A stretch of DNA of 64,000 nucleotides. It comes from CAIYUC01 sp963682005. Its GTDB lineage: Bacteria > Bacteroidota > Bacteroidia > Bacteroidales > FEN-979. Below the pieces are notes generated by a model. The model was not told where the DNA came from and did no database searches. It worked only from the letters and a program-made list of their open reading frames with translations. Shown here piece by piece: positions 33,841 through 43,209 of the stretch. Position numbers and translations under genes: made by a program. Within the stretch, counting starts at the first letter, position 1; each line of letters starts with the position of its first letter. The DNA is taken from the NCBI GenBank assembly GCA_963682005.1, contig OY820914.1, forward strand, positions 1,736,001-1,800,000, given 5' to 3'.

Positions 33841-36696
33841 CTATTGAACCTTAATCAGTGGTTTCACATAAACCCGGCGGTCCGATTTGATGATCAGAAT
33901 ATAATAACCGGCCGCGATTGTCGGCAATTTAAGCCGGAATTCGTTCAAACCCTCCAAATTCTTCTGAAGGATCATTCTTCCATTCATCCCGGTAAGGATT
34001 ATTTCCGGATCACAAAGATCTTTTCCCCTTATGGAAAGGATCGATTCGTCTTTAAACGGGTCCGGCCAGACAGAAAGATCATTTTCTTCAATGATATTGT
34101 TAGTCCCGACAATTCCTGACTGGGTGACCGTTACGGTCACGGGGTTCAGCCCCGGAACGGATATGCTGATATGCGCCACCCTTGTGATGGCGTCCGGATT
34201 TGTAAGGTAATGCACATCCATGGTGTCAATTCCGTTGCCGGTGTATTCCGTGCGGCACCAATCCGCGTCGCTTGTCGTTGTCCAGTATTTATTGGTGTTG
34301 ACCAGAAAGTCCGTACTGCCCTCATCCGGCGGCACATCGCGATTTCCGGGGGTAACGGATAAAACGGGCGGAGCGACATCCGTAAGTTCAATATCATCGA
34401 GGCATACGCCATAGCCAAAGTGTTCTGTCCCTTCAAATGCAAGCTGGTATGAGGAAGAGAGACCAGGCAATTGAACGGAGTCTTTTACCCATGCAGAAAT
34501 ATTCTGGGTGTAGGTTTTTAGCAGGATCCATGGACCGCCCGTGGAATTCCGGTAATGGATCCGGAGTTCATCCTGGCCGGTCCCTCTTTTTTCCTGCGTA
34601 TGCCAGAAGGATAGCTGAACCATGGAATAACCTCCCAGGTCAAACATGCCGGTTACCAGTTTGTTGGTCTTTCCGTTTCCGGTCCCCGTAAAGAAACATG
34701 CATTGTATTGCCCGGAATGAGGAGCCGGGGGGTGATTTTCATTATCTCCCCATATGTATTGCCAGGGATATGCAGGGTTGCTGTCAGTCCAGCATTGGGG
34801 TATATAAGGTGCCATGTCAAAATTCTGGAGGCAGGGCAATACCGTTGCAGGACCACAGAAAGTTGTATCCTGAGATCTGCGTGTGCTGTAGGAGTAACTG
34901 TTATTTTTCTTTGACCAGATGCTGTAATAATGAACGGTGCCGGAATTTAGCAGCGTATGATTAAACCCGGTGCCTTTCCCGGAATATAAAATGATCCCGC
35001 CGCCGTCGATCGCTTCGCCGGGAAAATAAATTCCTTCCGGGTGTCCGAAGTTGTTGGTAAAATTAAAGGCCAGTAAAACCGAGTCGTTATCTGCATCAGG
35101 TTGCCAGTTCAGGTTGATCTGGGCGTCACTCACGGCCTGTGCTGTTAAATCTTCGGGCGGAGTGATTGAACCAGGGTGAATGTATGACTGGGCCAGCTGC
35201 AAGGCCTTAAATGCATTGACCCTTCCGCTGCCCAGTTTACCGATGAACCCGGGATTGAGCTGATCGATGTTGTCCGTTGAATTGACGAGGATATCGCGCA
35301 GATCCTGTGCTGTAAGCTGGCCCTTTGCATAAGATACGACAAGCCCAGCGACACCTGCCACCTGGGGGCATGCCAGGGAGGTTCCATTATCCGATCCGTA
35401 CTGGTTGCCGGGTAGTGTGCTTAAAATCCCGGCCTCATCCGGAGGTACTTCTCCGCCGGGGGCGCTGAGGTCGATCCAGTCCTGGTAATTTGAATAATAG
35501 GCCCTGATATCCTTATTGTTCGTAGCAGCCACGCCCAGACTGTTGCAAAAGCTGGCAGGGAAAAATTCAAGCGAACTTCCATTCCCCGACGCGCAGATCA
35601 CGATACCTCCTTCCATTACCGAGCCTCCGCCGTTTACGATGAAATAATCGATTGCATCCAGTAAAGCGAACCCAAATAAATTGCCTGATGTGATCCCCCA
35701 GCTGTTATTTGAAATGGCTGCTCCATGATCGGCTGCCCAAATATAGGAATCCACCACCCCCGGGCTAAAGCCGCCATTCTCGCCGACCTCGCAGGCCATC
35801 AGCCTCACACCATTCCCGGTGCCGTTACCGCCGGCAACCCCGGAAATCCCTTTCCCGTTGTTGGTCACCCCGGCAATGATACCGGCGACCAGGGTACCAT
35901 GGTACTGCGGTGTAATGGTATCATTGTTATGAACGAAATTGTACCCGATACCCGGCCACATGTTAGAATACAGGTCTTCATGATGATAGTCAACTCCCTG
36001 GTCCATCACTGCTATAATGACATCCGGATCACCGGTACACAGATCCCATGCGGCAGGAGCATGGATGTCGCTGCCGGGGGTTCCCCCGGCCTGCCCCGTA
36101 TTATTAAGAGCCCATTGCTCTCCGAATTTCGGATCGTTTGGATAGAAATCCATCCTCCCGTGAATTTTCCCCGTAGGATCCACGATCCTGTATTCGCCCG
36201 GATCTTCCATCTTCAAAATAAATGCCGGTTCCGAATGGCTTACTTCGCCTAATTCTGCATAATCGAGAGCCATTTGTTTCGTATCAGTCCCCACAGGAAC
36301 GAACAGGTCGTACCAGAGATTCAGTTCCCATTTCCTGTGACACCGGTCAAATTGCTTTTCGTTCATCGAGATGAAGAAGGTCTGCCGGATCCCGCTGACT
36401 TTGTACTTTTCGTTTAACCGATCCAGTTGAGGAATCCCGAAAAGTCTGACCCCGTCCGGATTTGTTTTGAAAATAGCTGTATCAAGGTATTCTGTCAGAC
36501 CCCCAATTAATTTGACACGGATCACCCCCGGCTGGATCTGATCAACCGTGACGGCAGAATAATCAAAATGAGGCCGGTCACTCCTTTGGACCGGTCTTTC
36601 ATCGACCGGCTTGATGGTTCTTTTGAATGGGGCTGACCGGGCGAAAATGCCGCAGGACAGGATCAATCCTGAAAACAGGATTATCAGGTGTTTCAT
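33841..36696 (-). CDS. Subtilisin-like S8 serine protease with T9SS domain
   Basis: 951 residues from the ATG at 36,696, chosen because the signal peptide KHLIILFSGLILSCGIFA starts there; the frame is open 30 codons further upstream. Catalytic triad: D232 in AVMDQGVDYHHED, H266 in QYHGTLVAGI and S440 in NGTSLACPQVAG, with oxyanion Asn in CASGNGSS. Then a fibronectin III-like region (about 515-600), a jelly-roll-like domain, a BACON-like domain (PPVLSVTPGNRDVPPDEGST) and a type A T9SS sorting domain at the end. Exported surface protease, probably self-processing. Confidence 0.88.
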   Translation of the reverse strand: MKHLIILFSGLILSCGIFARSAPFKRTIKPVDERPVQRSDRPHFDYSAVTVDQIQPGVIRVKLIGGLTEYLDTAIFKTNPDGVRLFGIPQLDRLNEKYKVSGIRQTFFISMNEKQFDRCHRKWELNLWYDLFVPVGTDTKQMALDYAELGEVSHSEPAFILKMEDPGEYRIVDPTGKIHGRMDFYPNDPKFGEQWALNNTGQAGGTPGSDIHAPAAWDLCTGDPDVIIAVMDQGVDYHHEDLYSNMWPGIGYNFVHNNDTITPQYHGTLVAGIIAGVTNNGKGISGVAGGNGTGNGVRLMACEVGENGGFSPGVVDSYIWAADHGAAISNNSWGITSGNLFGFALLDAIDYFIVNGGGSVMEGGIVICASGNGSSLEFFPASFCNSLGVAATNNKDIRAYYSNYQDWIDLSAPGGEVPPDEAGILSTLPGNQYGSDNGTSLACPQVAGVAGLVVSYAKGQLTAQDLRDILVNSTDNIDQLNPGFIGKLGSGRVNAFKALQLAQSYIHPGSITPPEDLTAQAVSDAQINLNWQPDADNDSVLLAFNFTNNFGHPEGIYFPGEAIDGGGIILYSGKGTGFNHTLLNSGTVHYYSIWSKKNNSYSYSTRRSQDTTFCGPATVLPCLQNFDMAPYIPQCWTDSNPAYPWQYIWGDNENHPPAPHSGQYNACFFTGTGNGKTNKLVTGMFDLGGYSMVQLSFWHTQEKRGTGQDELRIHYRNSTGGPWILLKTYTQNISAWVKDSVQLPGLSSSYQLAFEGTEHFGYGVCLDDIELTDVAPPVLSVTPGNRDVPPDEGSTDFLVNTNKYWTTTSDADWCRTEYTGNGIDTMDVHYLTNPDAITRVAHISISVPGLNPVTVTVTQSGIVGTNNIIEENDLSVWPDPFKDESILSIRGKDLCDPEIILTGMNGRMILQKNLEGLNEFRLKLPTIAAGYYILIIKSDRRVYVKPLIKVQ

Positions 36697-36828
36697 TGAT
36701 CTGGAATATATGATCGTTAACTTAAGTTTGATATTCGCACGAAAAATTTCAATAAAGGTAGATACAATTCTTCTGGCACTGGACAATAAGGTGAATGGTA
36801 AAGAGGTTAGATCCGTTATTAATTAACT

Positions 36829-38079
36829 TCAGATGCGAAAAGCATGTTGCATTCTCCCGATCTCAGAACGTGAGATTCCAATCTGCTTTGCTGTCTTCTG
36901 CCAATTACTGACAACTTGTAAAACATGAGATTGAATTGAAAGAGCTTCCTTCATGGTCAATCTGAAATACCCGGCGACACTAAAGGCAAGATTAAAATCT
37001 AAGTCACCGCTGCTATCATCAATGTTCAGCGCAAGCTCTTCCTTGTCATCAGATGGATTTATGTCGTAAGCAGGACTGAGCCGCCAACCACCTTTCTCAA
37101 TGATAAACCCATGGTTTCTCAGGTGATCATCCGTATTAGAAACAGCAATATTAAATACAATCCTTCGCCAGAGTTCAGCAAGATCCTCGTTTATATTTCC
37201 ACCGTGATCCTGGATGAACATGGATAGGTCAAGGTAGCTGACCCTTTTATCACGGAGCGTATCTTCATTATTTCCGGTCATGGTCATTGCAGAGGCAAAA
37301 TGAACCCGTTCTTCCCCGATCCGGTCAAACCGCCTGGTAAAGAAGGTGTAATAATTGCCTGCTACCTTTTCAATCCTGGATTCGGACATTCTGATGCCGG
37401 CTGCAATTGCAAGCCTGTAAGCAAGAAATTCCCATTTGGCTTTATCGATGGTGTCGTTCTTCGATGGAAACTTTGCAATCCAAAGCTGGCCATTCTTGTC
37501 CATTACATTTGCTTTTGGCCTTGCACCGCCAAGGGAAGATCCGGGTGCCATCAGCATGATCAGCCATTTATGCAGTTCTTTGGAATTTTTCCCGGATTCA
37601 ACCAAGTGAGCAATGTGTTGCAATGCTCCGACGGAAGTCCATGGAGGCACGGGTGTTTGACGATCGTCGTCAAGAAAAGGCCCTTCAGGTTGAAGCTTAA
37701 AACGTATCGCACCCATCCGGCACTTGTCTGCAACTCCCAGCAAGAAATCCAGGTCATGCAACGCAGGTGCAATTCTGTCTTCAGATTTTGCAATTTGTAT
37801 TGCCCGCCTGGTCATCAGGGTTCTTCCCCAGGTGTCGGGCATGGAGTCGAGAAAGATCCCGAAATTTTCTTTTTTTCCTGGAAATTGAGGTCCTGAGAAC
37901 AATCCAATGTCCGGATCAAGGAGAAACAGATCCTTCCCCCTGAGCCAATGCCCATCATATTCGAAGGTGTACGTTCTTCTGCCTTTGCCCTGGTGTGCAG
38001 TCAAAATCCCGATGAATACGGGTTGGGGCATTCCGATCCAATGAGCGTAAACGAATATGTTTGTTTTATCAATCGACAT
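36829..38079 (-). CDS. hipA: HipA-family Ser/Thr kinase toxin
   Basis: 416 residues, full-length HipA including the N-terminal subdomain (VFIGILTAHQGKG, FGIFLDSMPDTWGR). ATP-loop motif MAPGSSLGGARPKA (177-190) with candidate autophosphorylated Ser181/182; catalytic SNTDDHLRNHG (314-324) with D317/D318; and metal-binding D339 in SPAYDINP. HipA kinases phosphorylate an aminoacyl-tRNA synthetase and induce dormancy; the target here is unknown. It lies 2 bp after its hipB partner and looks intact. Confidence 0.87.
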   Translation of the reverse strand: MSIDKTNIFVYAHWIGMPQPVFIGILTAHQGKGRRTYTFEYDGHWLRGKDLFLLDPDIGLFSGPQFPGKKENFGIFLDSMPDTWGRTLMTRRAIQIAKSEDRIAPALHDLDFLLGVADKCRMGAIRFKLQPEGPFLDDDRQTPVPPWTSVGALQHIAHLVESGKNSKELHKWLIMLMAPGSSLGGARPKANVMDKNGQLWIAKFPSKNDTIDKAKWEFLAYRLAIAAGIRMSESRIEKVAGNYYTFFTRRFDRIGEERVHFASAMTMTGNNEDTLRDKRVSYLDLSMFIQDHGGNINEDLAELWRRIVFNIAVSNTDDHLRNHGFIIEKGGWRLSPAYDINPSDDKEELALNIDDSSGDLDFNLAFSVAGYFRLTMKEALSIQSHVLQVVSNWQKTAKQIGISRSEIGRMQHAFRI

Positions 38080-38081
38080 TT

Positions 38082-38378
38082 TTACTTTTTCCCAAGGAGT
38101 TTAATATCCTGAAGCTTTTTACCAAACTGATCATCAGCGGCCAGTTTAAGGATATCATCCTGAAGGCCGAGCACCCGTAGAACATTGAATACTGCACCAA
38201 GAGATACTCCGGGACTGCCTTTTTCAATCAGGTAAAGCGTATTCCTTCCAATGTTCGCACGTTCGGCAACCTGTATTGTGGTAAGGTTTCGGCGTTTTCG
38301 TGCAAGTTTAATATTTTCCCCGAGGATCTCCAGCATCTTCTGGTGTTTGGGAAAAAGTATCTGCTTTTTTAAGTTCAT
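38082..38378 (-). CDS. hipB: HipB-family XRE antitoxin
   Basis: 98 residues with a Cro/C1-type HTH (LGENIKLARKRRNLTTIQVA, ERANIGRNTLYLIEKG, GAVFNVLRVLGL). It precedes hipA by 2 bp and is expected to repress the operon and bind the kinase. Inverted boxes TTGTACTATATT and AATATAGTACAA lie directly upstream and overlap the likely promoter. Confidence 0.85.
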   Translation of the reverse strand: MNLKKQILFPKHQKMLEILGENIKLARKRRNLTTIQVAERANIGRNTLYLIEKGSPGVSLGAVFNVLRVLGLQDDILKLAADDQFGKKLQDIKLLGKK

Positions 38379-38429
38379 TTGTACTATATTAGGTACAAAG
38401 GTAATTAATATGTTTTAAATATAGTACAA
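38379..38429. promoter_or_regulatory. Operator boxes of the hipBA operon
   Basis: TTGTACTATATT (38,379-38,390) and AATATAGTACAA (38,418-38,429) are perfect 12-bp inverted arms. A third half site GTACAA lies at 38,393-38,398. They begin at the hipB start codon and cover the promoter region, as HipB operators do. Confidence 0.6.
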
Positions 38430-38491
38430 TCGGTAACTATTTCTTAAAACTCATTCAAGGACACAAGGTCACACGCACTTTTCATTTTTCA

Positions 38492-38713
38492 TTATACATT
38501 GTTCATCGCTACGGGAGCAAGTTTATATCCGAACAATTTAATAAACTGGTTAACCCTGTTCATCCTCAAGGTTTCTTTTCCCTGTTCCATTTCCCGGACA
38601 AACCGCAGTCCGGCACCCGCCTTGTCTGCGAGGTCCGGCTGTGTAAGGGTTCCCTGACGTCTTGTTCGTTGATAAAGACTTTTAATTCCAAAAGGGTTTA
38701 TTCGTGAAACTTA
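38492..38713 (-). pseudogene. HipB-like HTH gene remnant
   Basis: The frame reads NPFGIKSLYQRTRRQGTLTQ, then PDLADKAGAGLRFVREMEQG and KETLRMNRVNQFIKLFGYKL to a TAA at 38,492. This is the complete HTH core of a HipB/Y4mF-type antitoxin, but no start codon precedes it: a TAA lies directly upstream and no ATG, GTG or TTG fits. Its kinase partner is absent. It is a second, unrelated hipB lineage next to the intact hipBA pair. Confidence 0.6.
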
Positions 38714-38720
38714 AATTTTA

Positions 38721-39085
38721 GGTTCATCGCAATAACGCGTACTTAAGTTAAAATATATTTTATCTCATATAACTTAAAACACACATTTTACTATTAATAA
38801 GCAATTACAGTAGTCATGTTGTGTTCTTTTCTTTTGCATGCCTCGCGCCTTCGGCGGGATAAACTCCAGAAAAGAACGAAAACCCGCCTGCCGGCGGGCA
38901 GGGAAAAAGGCAGCCTGGGTTTTCGGCGACCCACTTACGGCTCGATTCCTAAGCCAGACAAGCCGTTCGTCACATTGTACCCACCCCGACCTTCGGTCTT
39001 CCCCTCCCTACTGGTAGGGAGGGGATTTGAGGGGTGGGTATGGAGAGTGTGGCCTCCGCCTCAAACCCTAAGGCATATTTTTTAA
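38721..39085. repeat. Dispersed GC-rich hairpin repeat, copy B
   Basis: Reverse-oriented relative to copy A. It contains CTTTTGCATGCCTCGCGCCT, the inverted pair around CCTCCCTACTGGTAGGGAGG (39,003-39,022), CGGCTCGATTCCTAAGCC and CCCACCCCGACCTTCGGTC. The 27-bp end word (38,721-38,747) is separated from the core by about 70 bp of unrelated AT-rich DNA, unlike copy A. The 89-codon open frame across the core is a repeat artefact. From 39,086 to 39,232 there is only the promoter region of the next gene. Confidence 0.75.
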
Positions 39086-39204
39086 TATTTTCTTTTCCCC
39101 CATCCGCCTTGGGAAATTTGCGTCCAGGGCTTGCCATGAGGTTCATCCCCGAGATTTACCTGAATATTTATTTCGTTTGCTAAGTCCGCTGTTTTTCTTT
39201 AGAC

Positions 39205-39212
39205 TAAATTTG
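39205..39212 (+). promoter_or_regulatory. Possible -7 box (TAAATTTG) of the aldo/keto reductase gene
   Basis: TAAATTTG fits the Bacteroidota TAnnTTTG box and lies 20 bp before the ATG at 39,233. The nearest TTTG upstream is about 25 bp away, longer than usual, so support is weak. Confidence 0.3.
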
Positions 39213-39232
39213 CATCTTTATAGTATACAGTT

Positions 39233-40225
39233 ATGGACACGAAAATTCAAAAGCGAAAACTAGGCAGAAGCGGTCTTGAGGTTTCTTCCCTTGGCCTTGG
39301 TTGCATGGGGTTAAGTTATGGATACGGTCCTGCCACTGACAGGAAGGATGCGATAAAACTCATTCGGACAGCCTTCGAGGCAGGTGTTACATTTTTTGAC
39401 ACGGCCGAAGTTTATGGACCCTTTACCAATGAAGAAGTTGTGGGTGAGGCTGTGGCTCCATTCCGTAACCAGGTAGTCATCGCCACCAAATTCGGTTTTG
39501 AGGTGAATGCTTTTCCCGGGCTTAACAGCCGCCCTGAGCATATCAGGCAGGTGGCCGAAGAATCATTGAAACGGCTGAAAACAGATGTAATCGACCTCTT
39601 TTACCAGCACCGGGTCGATCCCAATGTACCCATCGAAGAGGTTGCAGGAACCGTTAAAGACCTGATAAAGCAGGGAAAGGTAAAACATTTTGGCCTTTCA
39701 GAGGCGGGTGTGAAAACAATCCGGAGGGCGCATGCCGTTCAGCCGGTCACAGCATTGCAGAGCGAGTACTCTCTTTTCTGGCGGGAACCTGAGGCGGAGA
39801 TCATTCCCGAGCTTGAAGAGCTCGGTATCGGCTTCGTTCCGTTCAGCCCGCTGGGAAAAGGTTTCCTGACCGGAAAGATCAGCGAGAGTACAACTTTCGA
39901 CAAATCAGACTTCCGCAATACCGTCCCCCGTTTTTCACCGGAAAACAGGAAAGCAAACCAGGCCCTGGTTGATCTTGTCGTCCAACTGGCGGCAAAGAAG
40001 AAGGTTACGCCTGCCCAGGTTGCATTGGGCTGGCTGCTTGCACAAAAGGCCTGGATCGTACCGATACCTGGCACCACAAAATTGGAAAGACTTTATGAAA
40101 ACCTCGCTGCCGTTCATATAGCATTTGGTTCAGAGGAACTGGCAGAGATCGAGACCGCCTGTTCCCGGATCAAGATTACGGGTGAAAGATACGGTGAGAG
40201 CAGTGCAAAACTGATCGACCGTTAA
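39233..40225 (+). CDS. Aldo/keto reductase
   Basis: 330 residues, complete (beta/alpha)8 oxidoreductase. Catalytic tetrad by family alignment: D56 and Y61 (TFFDTAEVYGP), K86 (VIATKFG) and H126 (LFYQHRVDPNVP). NADPH-binding C-terminal loop IPGTTKLERLYENLAA. It belongs to the YhdN/AKR13-like subgroup that reduces aldehydes and ketones in the cytoplasm; the substrate is not predictable. Convergent with a broken beta-lactamase-family gene whose end overlaps its stop. Confidence 0.88.
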   Translation: MDTKIQKRKLGRSGLEVSSLGLGCMGLSYGYGPATDRKDAIKLIRTAFEAGVTFFDTAEVYGPFTNEEVVGEAVAPFRNQVVIATKFGFEVNAFPGLNSRPEHIRQVAEESLKRLKTDVIDLFYQHRVDPNVPIEEVAGTVKDLIKQGKVKHFGLSEAGVKTIRRAHAVQPVTALQSEYSLFWREPEAEIIPELEELGIGFVPFSPLGKGFLTGKISESTTFDKSDFRNTVPRFSPENRKANQALVDLVVQLAAKKKVTPAQVALGWLLAQKAWIVPIPGTTKLERLYENLAAVHIAFGSEELAEIETACSRIKITGERYGESSAKLIDR

Positions 40226-40530
40226 TCAACATTCAAATCCATCTTAATCAGTTTGGTGATCATCTGACTGCAAATATCTCCGGTAGTGCTGAAATCACAG
40301 GAACTAGTCCCTTTTACCACCAGCGTTGCAAACATTGCGGCGGTCATGGCTTTGGTGCAGGAACCAAGATGTACCAGGTCATTGCAGGTTATGGCAACAC
40401 CAGAACCTGCCTTACGAACGCCTGCGGAACCTATGGCCATGACGCCCTCATTTGAAATAATTGCCGCAATCATCCCGGGGCGCTTTACCACTGTTCACAA
40501 TTTCCGAAAGCGCTTTATCAATCACTTCTG
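40222..40530 (-). pseudogene. Serine beta-lactamase-family hydrolase, N-terminal remnant
   Basis: One frame reads EVIDKALSEIVNSGKAP and stops; after a shift in the run GCGCCCCGGG the next reads GMIAAIISNEGVMAIGSAGV, NDLVHLGSCTKAMTAAMFAT. That includes the S-x-x-K motif SCTK of class C beta-lactamase/penicillin-binding-type hydrolases. Beyond VVKG the sequence is no longer family-like and ends at the convergent aldo/keto reductase gene. The YxN and C-terminal motifs are missing. Confidence 0.6.
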
Positions 40531-40575
40531 ACCAATTCTAATGAACATCTGTGTGTCGTTCCGGGGATTTTGGCA

Positions 40576-42003
40576 TTAATGTACGCAAATTTTATTGACA
40601 ATTATTTTATCGTCAAAAAGCAGTTTAATAATATAAATCCCATCCGGATGATCCCTCATGTCAATAGAGATATCCTTTCTGAAGGTATCTTTTCGGACGA
40701 CCTTCCCCTGCAGATTGCATACCTCGGCAATTGCCGTTTTATCCGACAGATCAGGTAAGGAAATATGGATCATCCCGCTTGTCGGGTTAGGAAAAATGTT
40801 GACGCCCTGTCCGCTTTTTTGCTTTATTGCATTTGGTTCTTCTGCTATAATATTAAACGTTGTTGAAACAAATGCTCCCGCAGTATCGGTGGCTGTTACC
40901 TTGATGTTCAGCGTTTGAATGACGGGAGGGATGCCTGTAAAGACGGCTGCTAAGGTGTCAAATGTTAACCATGAAGGCAAAGGGTCTCCATTGGCAAGTT
41001 CTGCCCCATAGACGAGGGTGTTGTTGCCGTCGTCATCGATAAACGTAGTGTCAGGAATGGTGAAGGTGAACAATTCACCCCAAATGGTTGTCTGATCAGG
41101 AATCGGGTTTTTAACATACGGAACAAAATTGGTATATCTCAGGCTGTCGATGAAATCCGATCCTACCCAATAAATATCATTATTTGAAACATAGGTCATA
41201 TATAAATTATCATCGGTGATCTCGGATCCGCATTCATTTGTAGCGGTATTTATTATATTTCCCAGGTTTTTTGGATTGGTCCATGAACCGTCCGTTTTTT
41301 TGTAGGAAATATACAGATCAGTGCCCCCGAAACCACCGGTCCGGGAAGAATTGAAAATAAAGTAACTTTCGTCGGGCGATACATACGGGTTGCCCCATGC
41401 CATATCAGGATCGTTGAACATGGCAGGCAAAACAATTCTTGGAATGTAATTGCCATTCTGATACTTTGAATAACATATTTTCCCTGCAACGTTTTCAAAA
41501 TAAACAGAACTATCTGCAACAACACAAGGATGGTATTCATCCTGGGTGGTATTCAGCGGGGTGCCAAGATTAATGGGCTCTCCCCAGACCGAACCGGTTT
41601 TTACACTATAACATAAATCGGCTCCTCCAACGGGATTGGGCGGGGAATAAGCGTAATAATAAACCCGCTGGCCGTTTGGCGAATAAATGGCTTCATCTGC
41701 CGACCGGGTTATTGAAAAAGGAATAGTATCGGGGCTTGTCCAGTGATTGTTTTCATATTTCATGATCATTGTGCGCTTATAGGGCCAGTTCCCTAATGCA
41801 AACAGCATTTCATCCCCGGCAGGCGAGATGGAAATGCCATATTCAACTCTCCCGGTTACGGATATGATTCCCGGGCCAAATACCTGCGGCGTATTGCCGG
41901 GAGGTGTCTGCCCCAGGTATAAACTATCGGACGGGATTGTTTGAGAACTTAAAATACTCCCGAATAATAAAACAAGGACGGATGTCAGTAACAATTTTTT
42001 CAT
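40576..42003 (-). CDS. PD40-type surface protein with T9SS domain, paralogue 1
   Basis: 475 residues: signal peptide (KKLLLTSVLVLLFGSILSSQ), the shared start TIPSDSLYLGQTPPGNTPQV, WD40-like PD40 repeats (SPAGDEMLFALG, SPNGQRVYYYA, SPDESYFIFNSSRTGGFGGT), a cadherin-like/putative Ig domain (about 290-385: DQTTIWGELFTFTIPDTTFI) and a type A T9SS sorting domain. Exported to the cell surface; function unknown. Two paralogues exist in the window (42,080 and 52,036). Confidence 0.8.
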   Translation of the reverse strand: MKKLLLTSVLVLLFGSILSSQTIPSDSLYLGQTPPGNTPQVFGPGIISVTGRVEYGISISPAGDEMLFALGNWPYKRTMIMKYENNHWTSPDTIPFSITRSADEAIYSPNGQRVYYYAYSPPNPVGGADLCYSVKTGSVWGEPINLGTPLNTTQDEYHPCVVADSSVYFENVAGKICYSKYQNGNYIPRIVLPAMFNDPDMAWGNPYVSPDESYFIFNSSRTGGFGGTDLYISYKKTDGSWTNPKNLGNIINTATNECGSEITDDNLYMTYVSNNDIYWVGSDFIDSLRYTNFVPYVKNPIPDQTTIWGELFTFTIPDTTFIDDDGNNTLVYGAELANGDPLPSWLTFDTLAAVFTGIPPVIQTLNIKVTATDTAGAFVSTTFNIIAEEPNAIKQKSGQGVNIFPNPTSGMIHISLPDLSDKTAIAEVCNLQGKVVRKDTFRKDISIDMRDHPDGIYIIKLLFDDKIIVNKICVH

Positions 42004-42079
42004 GGTGCAAAAGATTTTTGGTTAATGATTTTTTGCACAAAGTAATCACGATGCATTTCCAAAATCGACCTGTTACAGG

Positions 42080-42994
42080 TTAACGGACCATTTTCTTTAA
42101 CTTTTTTATTATGCCCGCATTTACCCAGTATATATCTCCTTTTATCCCGTCATGCCTGATAAAAAACAAGTATTTTCCATCCGGTGAAAGAAACGGACCA
42201 TATTCATTCGCTTTGGTGTTTATTAAATTACCCATATTAACAGGTTCTGTCCAGGTTCCATCCTCATTGAAGCTTATATATAAGTCACTACCGTTTGCCC
42301 CTGATGATCGCACCGACGAAAATATCAGATAGCTTTCATCAGGTGCAATATACGGATCTCCGGCATAGCCTCCGTTTACATTTATCACACTTCCGATATT
42401 CCTTACCGTATCATATTTTCCATTGTCGGGTCTTGAGAAATATATATCGACGAACCCATGCCCGCCGGGTCTGTTCGAGGCAAAATAAACGGTCCCGTTT
42501 TTTGATTGGCGAAAATAAAATTCTGTGTAATCTGAATTTATCGGAGGCTCCATTTTAACAGGCTCCGACCATTCGTTTTTCAACCTGTTGACGAAATAAA
42601 AATCTCTCCTGTTCTCTTTTGTTTTTTTATCCCTGTCTGAGGAAAAGAAGAGCTTTTGCCCATCAAAAGAAAAAGAAGGTTCGAGGTTATTAAATACCTT
42701 CGAAAATCCTGCAGTATCTGGCTTAGTCCATTTATTATCCGCATATTCACAGAAAAATAATTTTTGAGAAGAGAAACTCCCATTCGTAACTGTAAAACAG
42801 AACATTCTCCCGTCAGGTGAAAATGCGCCAGTGCCTTCAAACCTGTTATCCAGGCAAATGATCCCCGGAGCAAAAATCTTTGGTATTGTATCCGGCGGTA
42901 ATTGGCTTAAATATAAGCTATCGGGGGGAATGGTCTGTGCAAAACCGGCGTTGACCAGGATTGAAAAAATGATTGCAAAACGGATTGTTTTCAT
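42080..42994 (-). CDS. PD40-type exported protein, paralogue 2
   Basis: 304 residues with signal peptide (TIRFAIIFSILVNAGFAQ) and the same TIPPDSLYLSQLPPDTIPKI opening as its neighbour. Repeats include SPDGRMFCFT, SFDGQKLFFSSDRDKK, YFASNRPGGHGFVDIYFS and SPDGKYLFFIRHD. It lacks the Ig-like and T9SS domains present in the two paralogues, so it probably stays in the periplasm. Same direction, 76 bp upstream of paralogue 1; likely tandem duplicates. Confidence 0.78.
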   Translation of the reverse strand: MKTIRFAIIFSILVNAGFAQTIPPDSLYLSQLPPDTIPKIFAPGIICLDNRFEGTGAFSPDGRMFCFTVTNGSFSSQKLFFCEYADNKWTKPDTAGFSKVFNNLEPSFSFDGQKLFFSSDRDKKTKENRRDFYFVNRLKNEWSEPVKMEPPINSDYTEFYFRQSKNGTVYFASNRPGGHGFVDIYFSRPDNGKYDTVRNIGSVINVNGGYAGDPYIAPDESYLIFSSVRSSGANGSDLYISFNEDGTWTEPVNMGNLINTKANEYGPFLSPDGKYLFFIRHDGIKGDIYWVNAGIIKKLKKMVR

Positions 42995-43077
42995 GGTTGG
43001 ATGTTTTTTGAATAGTTGTTTTCATGTTCGCCTCACGGTTGTCACTACTTATTAAGTAATTACATACGGTTACTTTT

Positions 43078-43209
43078 CTGTTCTTTTCTTTTGCGTGCCT
43101 CCCGCCTTCGGCGGGATAAACTACAGAAAAGAACGAAAACCCACCTTCGGCTCGATTCCTAAGGCAGTCAAGCCGTTCGTCACATTGTACCCACCCCGAC
43201 CTTCGGTCT
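43078..43209. repeat. Dispersed GC-rich hairpin repeat, copy C (left part)
   Basis: Matches copy B from CTTTTCTTTTGCGTGCCT through CGGCTCGATTCCTAAGGC to ACCTTCGGTCT, where it is cut by the IS1182-type element. The repeat resumes after the element at 45,065-45,090 (TTTGAGGGGTGGGTATGGAG). The CCCTCCC hairpin present in copies A and B is missing at the junction. Confidence 0.75.

Noticed and set aside
35725..36252. A 175-codon open frame antisense to the subtilase gene
   Set aside because: The subtilase frame is clearly real with an intact catalytic triad; the antisense frame has no family features.
37300..37896. A 198-codon open frame antisense to hipA
   Set aside because: hipA motifs are intact on the opposite strand; the antisense translation is unstructured and unlike any family.
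38816..39085. An 89-codon open frame across repeat copy B
   Set aside because: Low-complexity translation of the GC-rich repeat without any domain or ribosome-binding site.
40222..40491. The 89-codon beta-lactamase-like frame as a functional small gene
   Set aside because: It starts after a frameshift and lacks the downstream catalytic motifs, so it is treated as a remnant.
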